Shown here: positions 9,193 through 17,087 of the stretch, one piece after another
Layout: each line of letters starts with the position of its first letter
Position numbering within the stretch: position 1 is the first letter of the stretch
DNA from: an uncultured Acetatifactor sp.
GTDB taxonomy: Bacteria; Bacillota; Clostridia; Lachnospirales; Lachnospiraceae
Direction: 5' to 3'
Assembly: GCA_947589505.1 (NCBI GenBank)
Contig: CANQCF010000005.1
Location: 1 to 48,210 of the forward strand
DNA length: 48,210 bases
Notes under the pieces: model-generated
Told to the model about the DNA's origin: nothing
What the model saw: the letters and a program-made list of their open reading frames with translations, nothing else
The model's database searches: none
Made by a program: the position numbers and the translations under genes

Positions 9193-9810
9193 TTATTCCT
9201 GGGTTTTATTTTGGCTGTCTTCGTCGGAACCCTCTTCTTCGTCCAGGAAAACTTCGGTTTCCTCAGCGGCGGTATCTTCAGCCTGTACGGCTTTTACGGT
9301 GTCTGTTTCGATTTGAACGGCAGGGTCTGAATTCCCGGCGTCTTCCGCGGGTGCCTCTGCTGCGGCGTCTTTTACCGCATCTACGATATCTTCCTCAATC
9401 TTGACGGAAGCAGGTTTTCCGGTGCCTGCGGCATCTTCTGCGGATCCTCCCGCAGCGCTTTCCGCTTCCTCGTCGCTCTCCTTATCCTCATCGTCAAAAA
9501 AATCCTCGACGGCTTCGATAGTGCGGCCTACTACGCGGCCGGCCGTCTTTTTAATCTGTTTTGTAAGGGTGGTGAAAGAAACGGGTTCCTTACCGGAATT
9601 TTTCTCTCCTTCGGAATCTCCTGTTTCATGATTTAGCTCTACATAACTGCGCTCCGAATCGTCAACGGATTCATCGCTGAAATCATCGAAATCCTCGTCG
9701 GGACCATCGATGGTGATCGCCTTGTCCTTGCGCATAAAATAATACGCGGCAGCGGCAGCGGTAGTAACGGCGGTAGCCGCAAGGATAAATTTTCCAAATT
9801 TTTTTGACAT
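9193..9810 (-). CDS. Acidic membrane-anchored hypothetical protein
   Basis: The 205-residue product starts with MSKKFGKFILAATAVTTAAAAAYYF, a single N-terminal hydrophobic segment that would anchor it or act as a signal. The rest is very rich in Asp, Glu, Ser and Ala (DEDFDDFSDESVDDSE; FLDEEEGSDED) and probably disordered, with one basic helix around residues 85-95 (TKQIKKTAGRVVGRTIEAVEDF). A strong AAAGGAG site precedes the start. I do not recognise a family. It is transcribed away from the TetR gene and faces the glycosyltransferase gene. Confidence 0.75.
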   Translation of the reverse strand: MSKKFGKFILAATAVTTAAAAAYYFMRKDKAITIDGPDEDFDDFSDESVDDSERSYVELNHETGDSEGEKNSGKEPVSFTTLTKQIKKTAGRVVGRTIEAVEDFFDDEDKESDEEAESAAGGSAEDAAGTGKPASVKIEEDIVDAVKDAAAEAPAEDAGNSDPAVQIETDTVKAVQAEDTAAEETEVFLDEEEGSDEDSQNKTQE

Positions 9811-9919
9811 AGGGCATGCTCCTTTCGATTTTGAGATGATATAACCATTTTAATACTATTTTGCAGAAATGAAAAGAGAATATGTATTATTTTTTTCTAA
9901 AATTTGCCAACAGTTCAGC

Positions 9920-9980
9920 CAGCCGCCGCGTTTTCGGAAAAATCGTGCTTGCACGAATTTTTCCGAAAGACAGGCGGCTG
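9920..9980. repeat. Long palindromic hairpin upstream of the TetR gene
   Basis: CAGCCGCC at 9920-9927 pairs with GGCGGCTG at 9973-9980, and the inner TTTCGGAAAAATCGTGC pairs with GCACGAATTTTTCCGAAA around a two-base TT loop with one bulged A. The nearly closed 61-bp palindrome, GC at the ends and AT inside, resembles dispersed extragenic palindromes (REP or BIME type) more than a terminator, because no T-run follows the outer arm. Confidence 0.7.
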
Positions 9981-10028
9981 AGGGAACGCCATAACATGAG
10001 CAAAGAGCCGCGACAGCGCGGTTTGCGC

Positions 10029-10057
10029 TTGAAAGATACTCTCCGGTGTGTTACACT
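10029..10057 (+). promoter_or_regulatory. Promoter of the TetR-family gene
   Basis: TTGAAA at 10029-10034 and TACACT at 10052-10057 are 17 bases apart. A small dyad, GTGT-GTT-ACAC, overlaps the -10 box and could be the regulator's own operator. Confidence 0.55.
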
Positions 10058-10087
10058 ACAAAACAGTGAAAGGCAGGATCGGTACGA

Positions 10088-10696
10088 ATGAACGGCAGAT
10101 TTTTTGAGTTGAAAAAGGAAAAGCAGGACAGAATGATCAATGCGGCGCTGAAAGTGTTCGCGCAGAATGGTTACCGGCACGCCAGCACCGATGAAATCGT
10201 GAAGGAAGCCGGGGTCAGCAAGGGGCTTCTGTTCCACTATTTCAGCAATAAGCTTGGGCTTTATCAGTTTGTGTATGATTACAGCGTGAGATATATGGCT
10301 CTGGAGCTGAGCACCCAGGCGGGCGCCGGCACTACGGATCTCTTTGAGATCCTGAAACAGATCCAGACCGCCCGCCTGAATGCCGTCAAAGGGTATCCCT
10401 ATATGCAGCGGTTCCTGGACAGGTCCCTGCTGGAAGATACCAGCGAGATTCTGATGTTTACCGCGAAAAAGAGGGAACTTTTGGAGAATGCCTGCGATGA
10501 GATCCGCAGCCGGATCGATTACAGCTCCCTGCCTTACGGAGCGGACGGCAGGAAGCTCTATCGGATGCTGGAGCATGCGGCGGACGGCCTGATCGCGGAG
10601 CGGTTTGAGGACGCCTCTTTTCAGGCGGACATGGTGCTGGAGGAGATCATCGGTTATATCGATCAGGTAAAAAAACTTGCCTACAGGCAGTTTTGA
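10088..10696 (+). CDS. TetR/AcrR family transcriptional regulator
   Basis: The 202-residue protein has the TetR N-terminal DNA-binding domain at about residues 10-58. RMINAALKVFAQNGY is helix 1, and ASTDEIVKEAGVSKGLLFHYFSNK holds the helix-turn-helix and the usual HYF-x-NK end. The C-terminal ligand domain is not recognisable in detail, so the inducer is unknown. It would act as a dimer, probably as a repressor, and may control itself through the dyad at its -10 box. The convergent DUF6062 gene ends only 12 bases away. No transporter or enzyme is divergent to it within 270 bases apart from the acidic hypothetical gene, so that gene is the nearest candidate target. Confidence 0.9.
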   Translation: MNGRFFELKKEKQDRMINAALKVFAQNGYRHASTDEIVKEAGVSKGLLFHYFSNKLGLYQFVYDYSVRYMALELSTQAGAGTTDLFEILKQIQTARLNAVKGYPYMQRFLDRSLLEDTSEILMFTAKKRELLENACDEIRSRIDYSSLPYGADGRKLYRMLEHAADGLIAERFEDASFQADMVLEEIIGYIDQVKKLAYRQF

Positions 10697-10708
10697 CATG
10701 CCGGCCTT

Positions 10709-11479
10709 TTATTTCTTCATCTTATAGGGGCCGTCCGCGGGATATCCGCCCTTCAGTTTCTGCATCCCGCGCTGAATGGCGTCCCTGGAGTTTTTCCAGT
10801 CCGCGTTCTGGTTGCGGTAGTCGAACATTTCCACCATCCAGGAGACGTCCTCTGCAAGGCGTTCCAGGTTCCGATCCATCAGGGGCAGGAGCATCCTGTA
10901 AAAATCCTCTTTTTCTTTATCGCTCAGCTTTGTCTCCGCCGCATCACAGAGGTCGCCGAAGTGTGTGAGACAGAAACCTTTGCTGTCTGCCACTTTCTTA
11001 CGGAATGCGTCGTCCTGCTTATAGAGATAGAAGAACGTGTCCAGATAGCGGGCGTAGGTGTCGCGGAACTGATTGCAGATATAGCAGGATTCTTCCTTGC
11101 GGCGCACCCAGTTTCCAAGGGCGGAGGCGTTTTCGGCGTCGGCCTTGGAGCGCATCAGCTTTTCTTTGAAAGAGAGTTTTCCGGGGGTAAAGTTTTTTGT
11201 CTGTTCCCGGAATTCCCCGATCATCCTGCGGTAGTGGGTCTTCAGGATCCAGGCGTTTCCCAGAGTGTTCCCGTAGTCGAACATTTTTTGAAAATGGGGG
11301 CGGCAGAAACCTGCCCTGTCCGTCATATCCCGAACGTCGGATTCCATGTAGGAGGCGCTGCTCCCTAAGACAAAATCCAGGAGATCCTGTTCCACTGCGC
11401 GTTCAATAAAACAGAAAGGACACTCGTCCCCGGCGTCCACGGCGTCGTTCAGCGGAATCGTGTACAGTTGTTCTTTCAT
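10709..11479 (-). CDS. DUF6062 family Cys-rich protein
   Basis: The 256-residue soluble protein matches a family common in Lachnospiraceae and without known function. Two similar halves are visible, each with a CxxC pair followed by Cys-x2-His-Phe: CPFC plus CRPHF in the first half and CYIC plus CLTHF in the second. This suggests two metal or Fe-S sites made by an internal duplication. The start at 11479 follows AAAGGAATGGG on the minus strand. It is divergent from the response-regulator gene, with about 200 bases between them. Confidence 0.8.
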   Translation of the reverse strand: MKEQLYTIPLNDAVDAGDECPFCFIERAVEQDLLDFVLGSSASYMESDVRDMTDRAGFCRPHFQKMFDYGNTLGNAWILKTHYRRMIGEFREQTKNFTPGKLSFKEKLMRSKADAENASALGNWVRRKEESCYICNQFRDTYARYLDTFFYLYKQDDAFRKKVADSKGFCLTHFGDLCDAAETKLSDKEKEDFYRMLLPLMDRNLERLAEDVSWMVEMFDYRNQNADWKNSRDAIQRGMQKLKGGYPADGPYKMKK

Positions 11480-11574
11480 TTTTTACCCATTCCTTTCCCT
11501 TGCGCTCTCGTTTTCCGGATCCTTTTGAGAATATTTTACTAAAGTCTGGGAACAAAAGCAATAAAAAGAAAAGT

Positions 11575-11624
11575 TTTAAGATTTGTTTAAGGTTCTTGAG
11601 CGGAAGTCGAAAGAATGATACCAT
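11575..11624 (+). promoter_or_regulatory. Promoter and likely response-regulator box of the two-component operon
   Basis: TTGAGC at 11596-11601 and TACCAT at 11619-11624 are 17 bases apart. Just upstream, TTTAAG occurs twice in direct orientation with an 11-base period (11575-11580 and 11586-11591), the usual layout of OmpR/PhoB-type binding sites. Autoregulation is inferred from this. Confidence 0.5.
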
Positions 11625-11681
11625 AAAACTGTACGCTGGAGAAAGCGGGCTGCGGAACCGGCGGGGAAGGCGGGTTTTTCA

Positions 11682-12371
11682 ATGTATAATGTTTTGCTTT
11701 GCGACGATGAAGAGGATATCATCTATGCCCTGAAAATTTATCTGAGTAATCCCGAGAGGCGTTTTTTCGAGGCACACACAGGAAGGGAAGCACTGCATCT
11801 GGTGCAGGAAAACAGTATCGACCTGATCCTGATGGATATCATGATGCCGGAGATGGACGGCATCACCGCCATGCAGGAGATCCGGCAGTTCAGCAATGTG
11901 CCGATTCTGCTTCTCACGGCAAAGGGGGAGGGCACGGATAAGGTAGCGGGTCTGGAATCCGGGGCGGACGATTATATCACGAAACCTTTTGACCCCATGG
12001 AAGTGGAGGCGAGAGTCAAGTCCCATCTGCGAAGGTACACGATGCTGGGCGGAAACGGTGCTCTCCAGCACACTATGAAAAACGGCGGAATCGAGCTGGA
12101 TGACGATCGGAGGGAAGTGCGCCTGGACGGCGTGGAGATCAAGCTGACCCCTACGGAGTATCAGATCCTGAGGCTTTTTATGGGACATCCCGGAAAAGTG
12201 TTTTCTCCCTCGGAGATTTATAAATACGTCTGGAAGGAAGAGATCACCGGCAGCGAGGGCACGGTGGCGGTGCATATCCGGCATCTCCGGGAAAAGCTGG
12301 AGATTAATCCGGCGGAGCCCCGGTATTTGAAGGTTGTCTGGGGCCAGGGATACTGTATGGAGCAGATGTGA
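11682..12371 (+). CDS. OmpR/PhoB-type response regulator
   Basis: The 229-residue protein has a receiver domain at residues 1-120 with acidic pocket D8-D9, phosphoacceptor D52 (LILMDIMMPEMDG), the conserved Thr in LLLTAK and the Lys in ITKPFD. A winged-helix DNA-binding domain follows (LTPTEYQILRLFMGHPGKVFS; GTVAVHIRHLREKLE). It should be phosphorylated by the kinase encoded 117 bases downstream. A direct TTTAAG repeat in front of its promoter may be its own binding site. The glycosidase genes that follow are the natural candidate targets, but the stimulus is not evident. Confidence 0.93.
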   Translation: MYNVLLCDDEEDIIYALKIYLSNPERRFFEAHTGREALHLVQENSIDLILMDIMMPEMDGITAMQEIRQFSNVPILLLTAKGEGTDKVAGLESGADDYITKPFDPMEVEARVKSHLRRYTMLGGNGALQHTMKNGGIELDDDRREVRLDGVEIKLTPTEYQILRLFMGHPGKVFSPSEIYKYVWKEEITGSEGTVAVHIRHLREKLEINPAEPRYLKVVWGQGYCMEQM

Positions 12372-12488
12372 CCGGCGATATGGTCAGTCCGGAGATAGAA
12401 ATGTTCAGGGCGGCGGCCGGAAGACCGGCAGGGGGCGGAGCAGATCGGAAGGATATCCGGCAGCGGATACCGGGAGGAACAGGGAAAA

Positions 12489-14453
12489 GTGGCAAAGAAA
12501 AAGGAAGAAAGTTATGTCGATAAAGTGCTGTGGAGGACTGAAGTTTTTCTGCTGAGCCTTGTGGTGGCGGCAAGTTTTTGTTTCACTGTCTTCTGCGGAG
12601 TGGGGACTTATTATGTCGTTAAATGGAACGTGAAATATGTAAGACCTGAGACTGCGTGGAGCCGGCTGCTCTGGTACGACAAGTCCAACATGGAAGATGT
12701 CGCTGCGAATATTCTCTACGCCTATCTGGAGATAGGATATCAGGGCGTAAAATGGTATTTTGGACAGGGATTGGATTTTCAGTATGCCATCTATTATAAG
12801 AACAGAAGGGTGGGCGGCAATCTGCCCATAGCCATGGAGAACCAGGCGAAAACATACACGTTTACGGAAGAAACGATCCCTTTTTATCCGAAAGCTATGA
12901 ATTACAATGTGATGATCATGCTGGGGGATGGGGAGACGGAAAAGGATTTTTTGGAATCCCTGGATGATGGAGAAGCCGACACAAGTTATTTCAAGGCAAA
13001 TTTTCCATGGATCTTCTGGGGACTGATCTATGGAGTCCCGCTGACAATGGTTCTGCTGGCGGCAGATATCGGCCTGATAGACCGCCGGAAGACGTTTCGG
13101 ATGGGGAGGGTTCCCGTCGAGATCGCCATTATCGGTATCTGGGGCACTATACATCTGATGGTGAGCAGCGGGGGCCTGAATCCTCCACTGTTCATCGCAT
13201 CCCTCCAGAACTGGGTCGCCCGGTGCGCGGCGTTTGTTGTGCTGGTTATATTTTTCACCCTGTATTTCATCAGCTGGCTCCGAAATGAAAAATGTTATAA
13301 ATGTTCTCTGCTCTATTGGATTTTCCAGGCACTGGGCAAGGTTCTTGATATGTACAGTTATCTGTTTTCCAATATGAAGCTGGTCTGGAAACTTCTTGTG
13401 CTGGGAGGAGCGGTTGTTCTGGCAGAGCTTTCTGTGATACTGTTCGCGTGGCTGAAAGGGCATCCTGTCTCCGGCTGGCTGATCCTGTTCTGGGTGCTGG
13501 AAAAACTGTTTCTTGTGCCGTACCTGATCTATCACGGGCTGGTTCTGACCCGTATCCGGGATGCGGCCCATGAGATCGTCTCAGGGAATCTGAATTATCA
13601 GACGAAGGCGGTTCCTGTCCCGGGGCTTCTGAAGGATCTCTCCCAGGATATCAACGATATGTCGGACAGCATCTCTATCGCTGTGGAGGACCGGATGAAG
13701 AGTGAGAGGCTGAAGACGGAACTGATCACGAATGTCTCTCATGATATCAAGACTCCGCTGACGTCCATCATCAATTTTGCGGATCTTATCGTAAAAGAAA
13801 AGTCCGAGAATCCGAAGATCCAGGATTACGCGGAGCATCTTTATAAGCAGTCCTCCAGGATGAAAAAGCTGATCGAGGATCTTATGGAGGCGTCAAAGGC
13901 GTCCACTGGCAATATGGAGATCAATCTGGAGGTCTGCGATGTGAGAGTGCTTCTGGGGCAGTGTCTTGGGGAATATGAGGACAGACTGAAGGAGCACGAT
14001 CTGGAACTGGTGGTGAAGCTCTGCGAGGAGTCCATCTTTATTCTGGCGGACACGAAGATGCTTTGGCGCGTCTTTGACAACCTCATGGGGAATATCTGCA
14101 AGTATGCCCAGGGCGGAACCAGGGTGTACCTGAGTACGGAAGTCCGGGGGGAAAAGGTGCTGATCATCTTTAAGAATATCTCGAATTACGCCCTGGATAT
14201 TCCGCCGGAGGAACTGATGGAGAGGTTCGTCCGGGGAGATCTGTCCAGGCACAGCGAGGGGAACGGACTGGGACTCTCCATCGTGAGAAGTCTGATGGAT
14301 CTGCAGAAAGGAAATATTACGCTGGCTGTGGACGGGGATCTTTTTAAGGCAATCTTGGAATTTTCCATAGTGGATCAGAAAAATGACGGTGCGGAACCGG
14401 AACCGGCTGAAACGGAGGAAAACGGCCTGCAAAATGCAGCGGATCAAAGCTGA
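12489..14453 (+). CDS. Sensor histidine kinase, membrane bound
   Basis: The 654-residue protein starts at a GTG behind GGGAGGAACAGGG. A membrane helix at about 15-42 is followed by an extracytoplasmic region of roughly 125 residues, then a cluster of about five hydrophobic segments (about 170-350). A HAMP-like linker precedes the HisKA domain with phosphoacceptor H418 (NVSHDIKTPLTSI). The ATPase domain has the N box (NLMGNICKYAQ) and a G box (GNGLGLSI). The extra membrane segments between sensor and kinase are like those of other Lachnospiraceae VanS-type kinases. It pairs with the upstream regulator. The GH31 gene follows by 25 bases, so the kinase and glycosidase are probably one transcript. 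Confidence 0.92.
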   Translation: MAKKKEESYVDKVLWRTEVFLLSLVVAASFCFTVFCGVGTYYVVKWNVKYVRPETAWSRLLWYDKSNMEDVAANILYAYLEIGYQGVKWYFGQGLDFQYAIYYKNRRVGGNLPIAMENQAKTYTFTEETIPFYPKAMNYNVMIMLGDGETEKDFLESLDDGEADTSYFKANFPWIFWGLIYGVPLTMVLLAADIGLIDRRKTFRMGRVPVEIAIIGIWGTIHLMVSSGGLNPPLFIASLQNWVARCAAFVVLVIFFTLYFISWLRNEKCYKCSLLYWIFQALGKVLDMYSYLFSNMKLVWKLLVLGGAVVLAELSVILFAWLKGHPVSGWLILFWVLEKLFLVPYLIYHGLVLTRIRDAAHEIVSGNLNYQTKAVPVPGLLKDLSQDINDMSDSISIAVEDRMKSERLKTELITNVSHDIKTPLTSIINFADLIVKEKSENPKIQDYAEHLYKQSSRMKKLIEDLMEASKASTGNMEINLEVCDVRVLLGQCLGEYEDRLKEHDLELVVKLCEESIFILADTKMLWRVFDNLMGNICKYAQGGTRVYLSTEVRGEKVLIIFKNISNYALDIPPEELMERFVRGDLSRHSEGNGLGLSIVRSLMDLQKGNITLAVDGDLFKAILEFSIVDQKNDGAEPEPAETEENGLQNAADQS

Positions 14454-14478
14454 GGAAGAATAAACGGAGGATTCTGAT

Positions 14479-16899
14479 ATGTTGTCGAGTACGCCGGGGA
14501 AGAGTTTCAGAATTTTGAAGTGGGAGAGACAGGAGGGGAGTCTGCTCTTGTCTCTGGAGTGCGGCAGGGAACGCCTGACACCCGTTGACGAGAGGACGGT
14601 GCGGGTTCAGTACACGGAGAGGGAAAATTTTTCAGAAATGGAGAAACCGGGCGTGCTGAAACAGCCGTGCTTTGAAAGCTGGGAGGTCCGGGAGGAACCG
14701 GGGGAGATATGGCTTCTCCTGCCGGAGCTGCAAGTCGCGGTGGACAGGCGGACAAATCAGATACGGTATTATGACGGAAAGGGCAGGCTTCTTCTCCGGG
14801 AGAGGCCGGAGAACAGCAAGGAACTGGACGAGTTCCCTGTCTATCAGATTGCAGACGACGGCGATCTCCGGAAGGAATCTGTCGATACGCCGGACGGCCG
14901 CAAGGAAGTGATCCGGGAGGCGCGGAAAGTACAGAGGGGAAGCGCTTATCACACCAGGCTCCATCTATTATGGGACGATCACGAGGCGCTGTACGGCCTG
15001 GGACAGCACGAGGAGGGCTATCACTCTCTTCGGGGCCAGAGGGTGTATCTGCACCAGGCGAACCGGAAGATCGCCGTTCCCATGCTGGTGTCCACCAAGG
15101 GTTACGGGCTCCTTGTGAACACATACAGTCCGGCAATCTTTAACGATACCGTGGAGGGATCCTATTTCTACACCGAGGCGGATCCGGAGATGGATTATTA
15201 TTTCCTTAACGGGACGGACATGGACGGGGTGGTCCGGGAGTACCGGCGCCTCACGGGAGCTGCCGCCATGCTGCCCAGGTGGGCTTTCGGCTATATCCAG
15301 TCTCAGGAGCGCTACGAGGATCAGGACGAGATCCTGGAGGTGGCCGGGCAGTATCGGAACGAGGGGCTGGGTCTGGACTGTATCGTTCTGGACTGGTGTT
15401 CCTGGGAGGATGGCCAGTGGGGCCAGAAGACCTTTGACAGGGGGCGTTTCCCGGATCCAGAGGAAATGATCAGGCGGCTGCACATGGACCATGTGCATTT
15501 CATGATCTCCATCTGGCCAAACACGGGGGAGGACACGGCGGATCACCGGGAGTTTCAGGAGAAAGGGCAGCTCCTCCCGGGGTGCAGCGTCTATGACGCG
15601 CTGAATCCCAAAGCGCGGGAGACTTACTGGGCCCAGGCGGAGAGAGGGCTGTACCGCCGCGGTGTGGACGCCTGGTGGTGCGACAACAGCGAGCCCTTCA
15701 CGCCGGAGTGGAACTGTATGGTGCGGCTGGAGAGTTCAAAATTATATGAAGAATACTGCGGGAGCGTGGGGAACCACCTCCCGATCGAGAGGGCAAACGC
15801 CTACGGCTTCTACCACGCCATGGGGATCTATGAGGGGCAGAGAAAGATAGGGGAGCGGGAGGTTCCTGCCGGGAGTCAGAGCTCCGCTGACAGCACTGCC
15901 TCGGAGGACGTGCAGAAGAAGAGGCTGCAGAAGCGGGTCGTCAACCTGACCCGCAGCGGTTATCTGGGGCAGCAGAGGTACGGAACGATCCTCTGGTCCG
16001 GGGACATCGCCGCCACCTGGGATACATTCCGGAGGCAGATCGCGGCGGGACTGCACTTCTGCGCCAGCGGGCTGCCCTACTGGACGGTGGACATCGGCGC
16101 ATTTTTCGTAAAGAACGGCGCCCAGTGGTTCTGGAAGGGAGACTATGACAAAGGGACGGAGGATCTGGGCTACTGCGAGCTCTTTACCCGGTGGTATCAG
16201 TGGGGCGCGTTCCTGCCGGTATTCCGGGGACACGGCACGGAGGTACGGCGGGAGCTCTGGAACTTTGACCACGAGGAGGCGCCTTTTTACGCGGCGATCC
16301 GGAGGGCGAACCAGCTAAGGTACGAGCTGCTCCCCTATATCTATTCCCTGGCGGGTCTTGCCTGGAAGGAAGGGGGCTCTCTGATGAAGCCTCTGGCGTT
16401 CGGCTTTGCTGAGGATGAGAGGACCTGGGATATCCTGGATCAGTATCTCTTTGGAGACGAGATCATGGTTTGCCCGGTGACGGAGCCCATGTATTATGGG
16501 AAGAACAGCGAGAGACTGGAGACCGCGGACTATTTCAGGGAGGTGTATCTTCCGGAGGGGTGTCTCTGGTATGACTTCTGGACGGGGCGGAGCTTTTGCG
16601 GCGGACAGTGGATCCGGGCGGAGGCGCCTCTGGAAAAGATCCCTCTGTTTGTGCGGGCGGGCAGTATCCTTCCCATGGCGGAGGCGGCCCTTTCTACCGA
16701 AGATCAGAAGGGGGAGATCGTCTTCAAAATATACGCGGGAGCGGATGGCAGGTTTTCCTTGTATGAGGACGCCGGGGACGGTTACGGTTACGAGAGCGGG
16801 GAATACCGGATCACGGAGTTTGTCTGGTCTGAGGAACGGCGGGAACTGACGGCGGACGGAAAGCCCGCGGAGGGGTGGAAGACGGAGGTCATAGGCTGA
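14479..16899 (+). CDS. Glycoside hydrolase family 31 (alpha-glucosidase or alpha-xylosidase type)
   Basis: The 806-residue enzyme has the N-terminal beta domain (LYGLGQHEEGYHSLRG) and the GH31 catalytic barrel. The nucleophile is D402 in WWCDNSEPF and the acid/base is D509 in LWSGDIAATW; both follow the family pattern. A low-complexity insert (AGSQSSADSTASEDV, about 470) lies just before the acid/base segment. There is no signal peptide, so it should act on oligosaccharides taken into the cell. Alpha-xylosidase and alpha-glucosidase cannot be separated by eye. It starts behind a GGAGG site 25 bases after the kinase gene and ends before a strong terminator, so the operon appears to be regulator, kinase, GH31. 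Confidence 0.92.
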   Translation: MLSSTPGKSFRILKWERQEGSLLLSLECGRERLTPVDERTVRVQYTERENFSEMEKPGVLKQPCFESWEVREEPGEIWLLLPELQVAVDRRTNQIRYYDGKGRLLLRERPENSKELDEFPVYQIADDGDLRKESVDTPDGRKEVIREARKVQRGSAYHTRLHLLWDDHEALYGLGQHEEGYHSLRGQRVYLHQANRKIAVPMLVSTKGYGLLVNTYSPAIFNDTVEGSYFYTEADPEMDYYFLNGTDMDGVVREYRRLTGAAAMLPRWAFGYIQSQERYEDQDEILEVAGQYRNEGLGLDCIVLDWCSWEDGQWGQKTFDRGRFPDPEEMIRRLHMDHVHFMISIWPNTGEDTADHREFQEKGQLLPGCSVYDALNPKARETYWAQAERGLYRRGVDAWWCDNSEPFTPEWNCMVRLESSKLYEEYCGSVGNHLPIERANAYGFYHAMGIYEGQRKIGEREVPAGSQSSADSTASEDVQKKRLQKRVVNLTRSGYLGQQRYGTILWSGDIAATWDTFRRQIAAGLHFCASGLPYWTVDIGAFFVKNGAQWFWKGDYDKGTEDLGYCELFTRWYQWGAFLPVFRGHGTEVRRELWNFDHEEAPFYAAIRRANQLRYELLPYIYSLAGLAWKEGGSLMKPLAFGFAEDERTWDILDQYLFGDEIMVCPVTEPMYYGKNSERLETADYFREVYLPEGCLWYDFWTGRSFCGGQWIRAEAPLEKIPLFVRAGSILPMAEAALSTEDQKGEIVFKIYAGADGRFSLYEDAGDGYGYESGEYRITEFVWSEERRELTADGKPAEGWKTEVIG

Positions 16900-16905
16900 A
16901 CTCCA

Positions 16906-16961
16906 GCGGAACGACTGCAATAAATCGGCTGCCCCCCGGCGGAACAACTGTAATAAATCAT
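16906..16961 (+). repeat. Two 33-bp direct repeats after the GH31 gene
   Basis: GCGGAACGACTGCAATAAAT at 16906 recurs as GCGGAACAACTGTAATAAAT at 16939 with two changes in these 20 bases. The second copy runs into the terminator stem. Confidence 0.7.
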
Positions 16962-17003
16962 GCGGGACGAGAAAAGGATTGCTCGTCCCGCATTGAATTT
17001 TTT
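16960..17003 (+). terminator. Intrinsic terminator after GH31
   Basis: ATGCGGGACGAG at 16960-16971 pairs perfectly with CTCGTCCCGCAT at 16982-16993, followed by TGAATTTTTT. It separates the two-component/GH31 operon from the GH67 gene. Confidence 0.85.
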
Positions 17004-17021
17004 AGAAAAAAATGGTATGCT
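16993..17021 (+). promoter_or_regulatory. Promoter of the GH67 gene, overlapping the terminator tail
   Basis: TTGAAT at 16993-16998 and TATGCT at 17016-17021 are 17 bases apart. The -35 box overlaps the T-run of the GH31 terminator. Confidence 0.5.
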
Positions 17022-17087
17022 AGAGCAATAGTGAGGATTTTGTCCCGCTGTGGGTTATGCAATCGCGAAACATGTGTGAGGTGGCTG

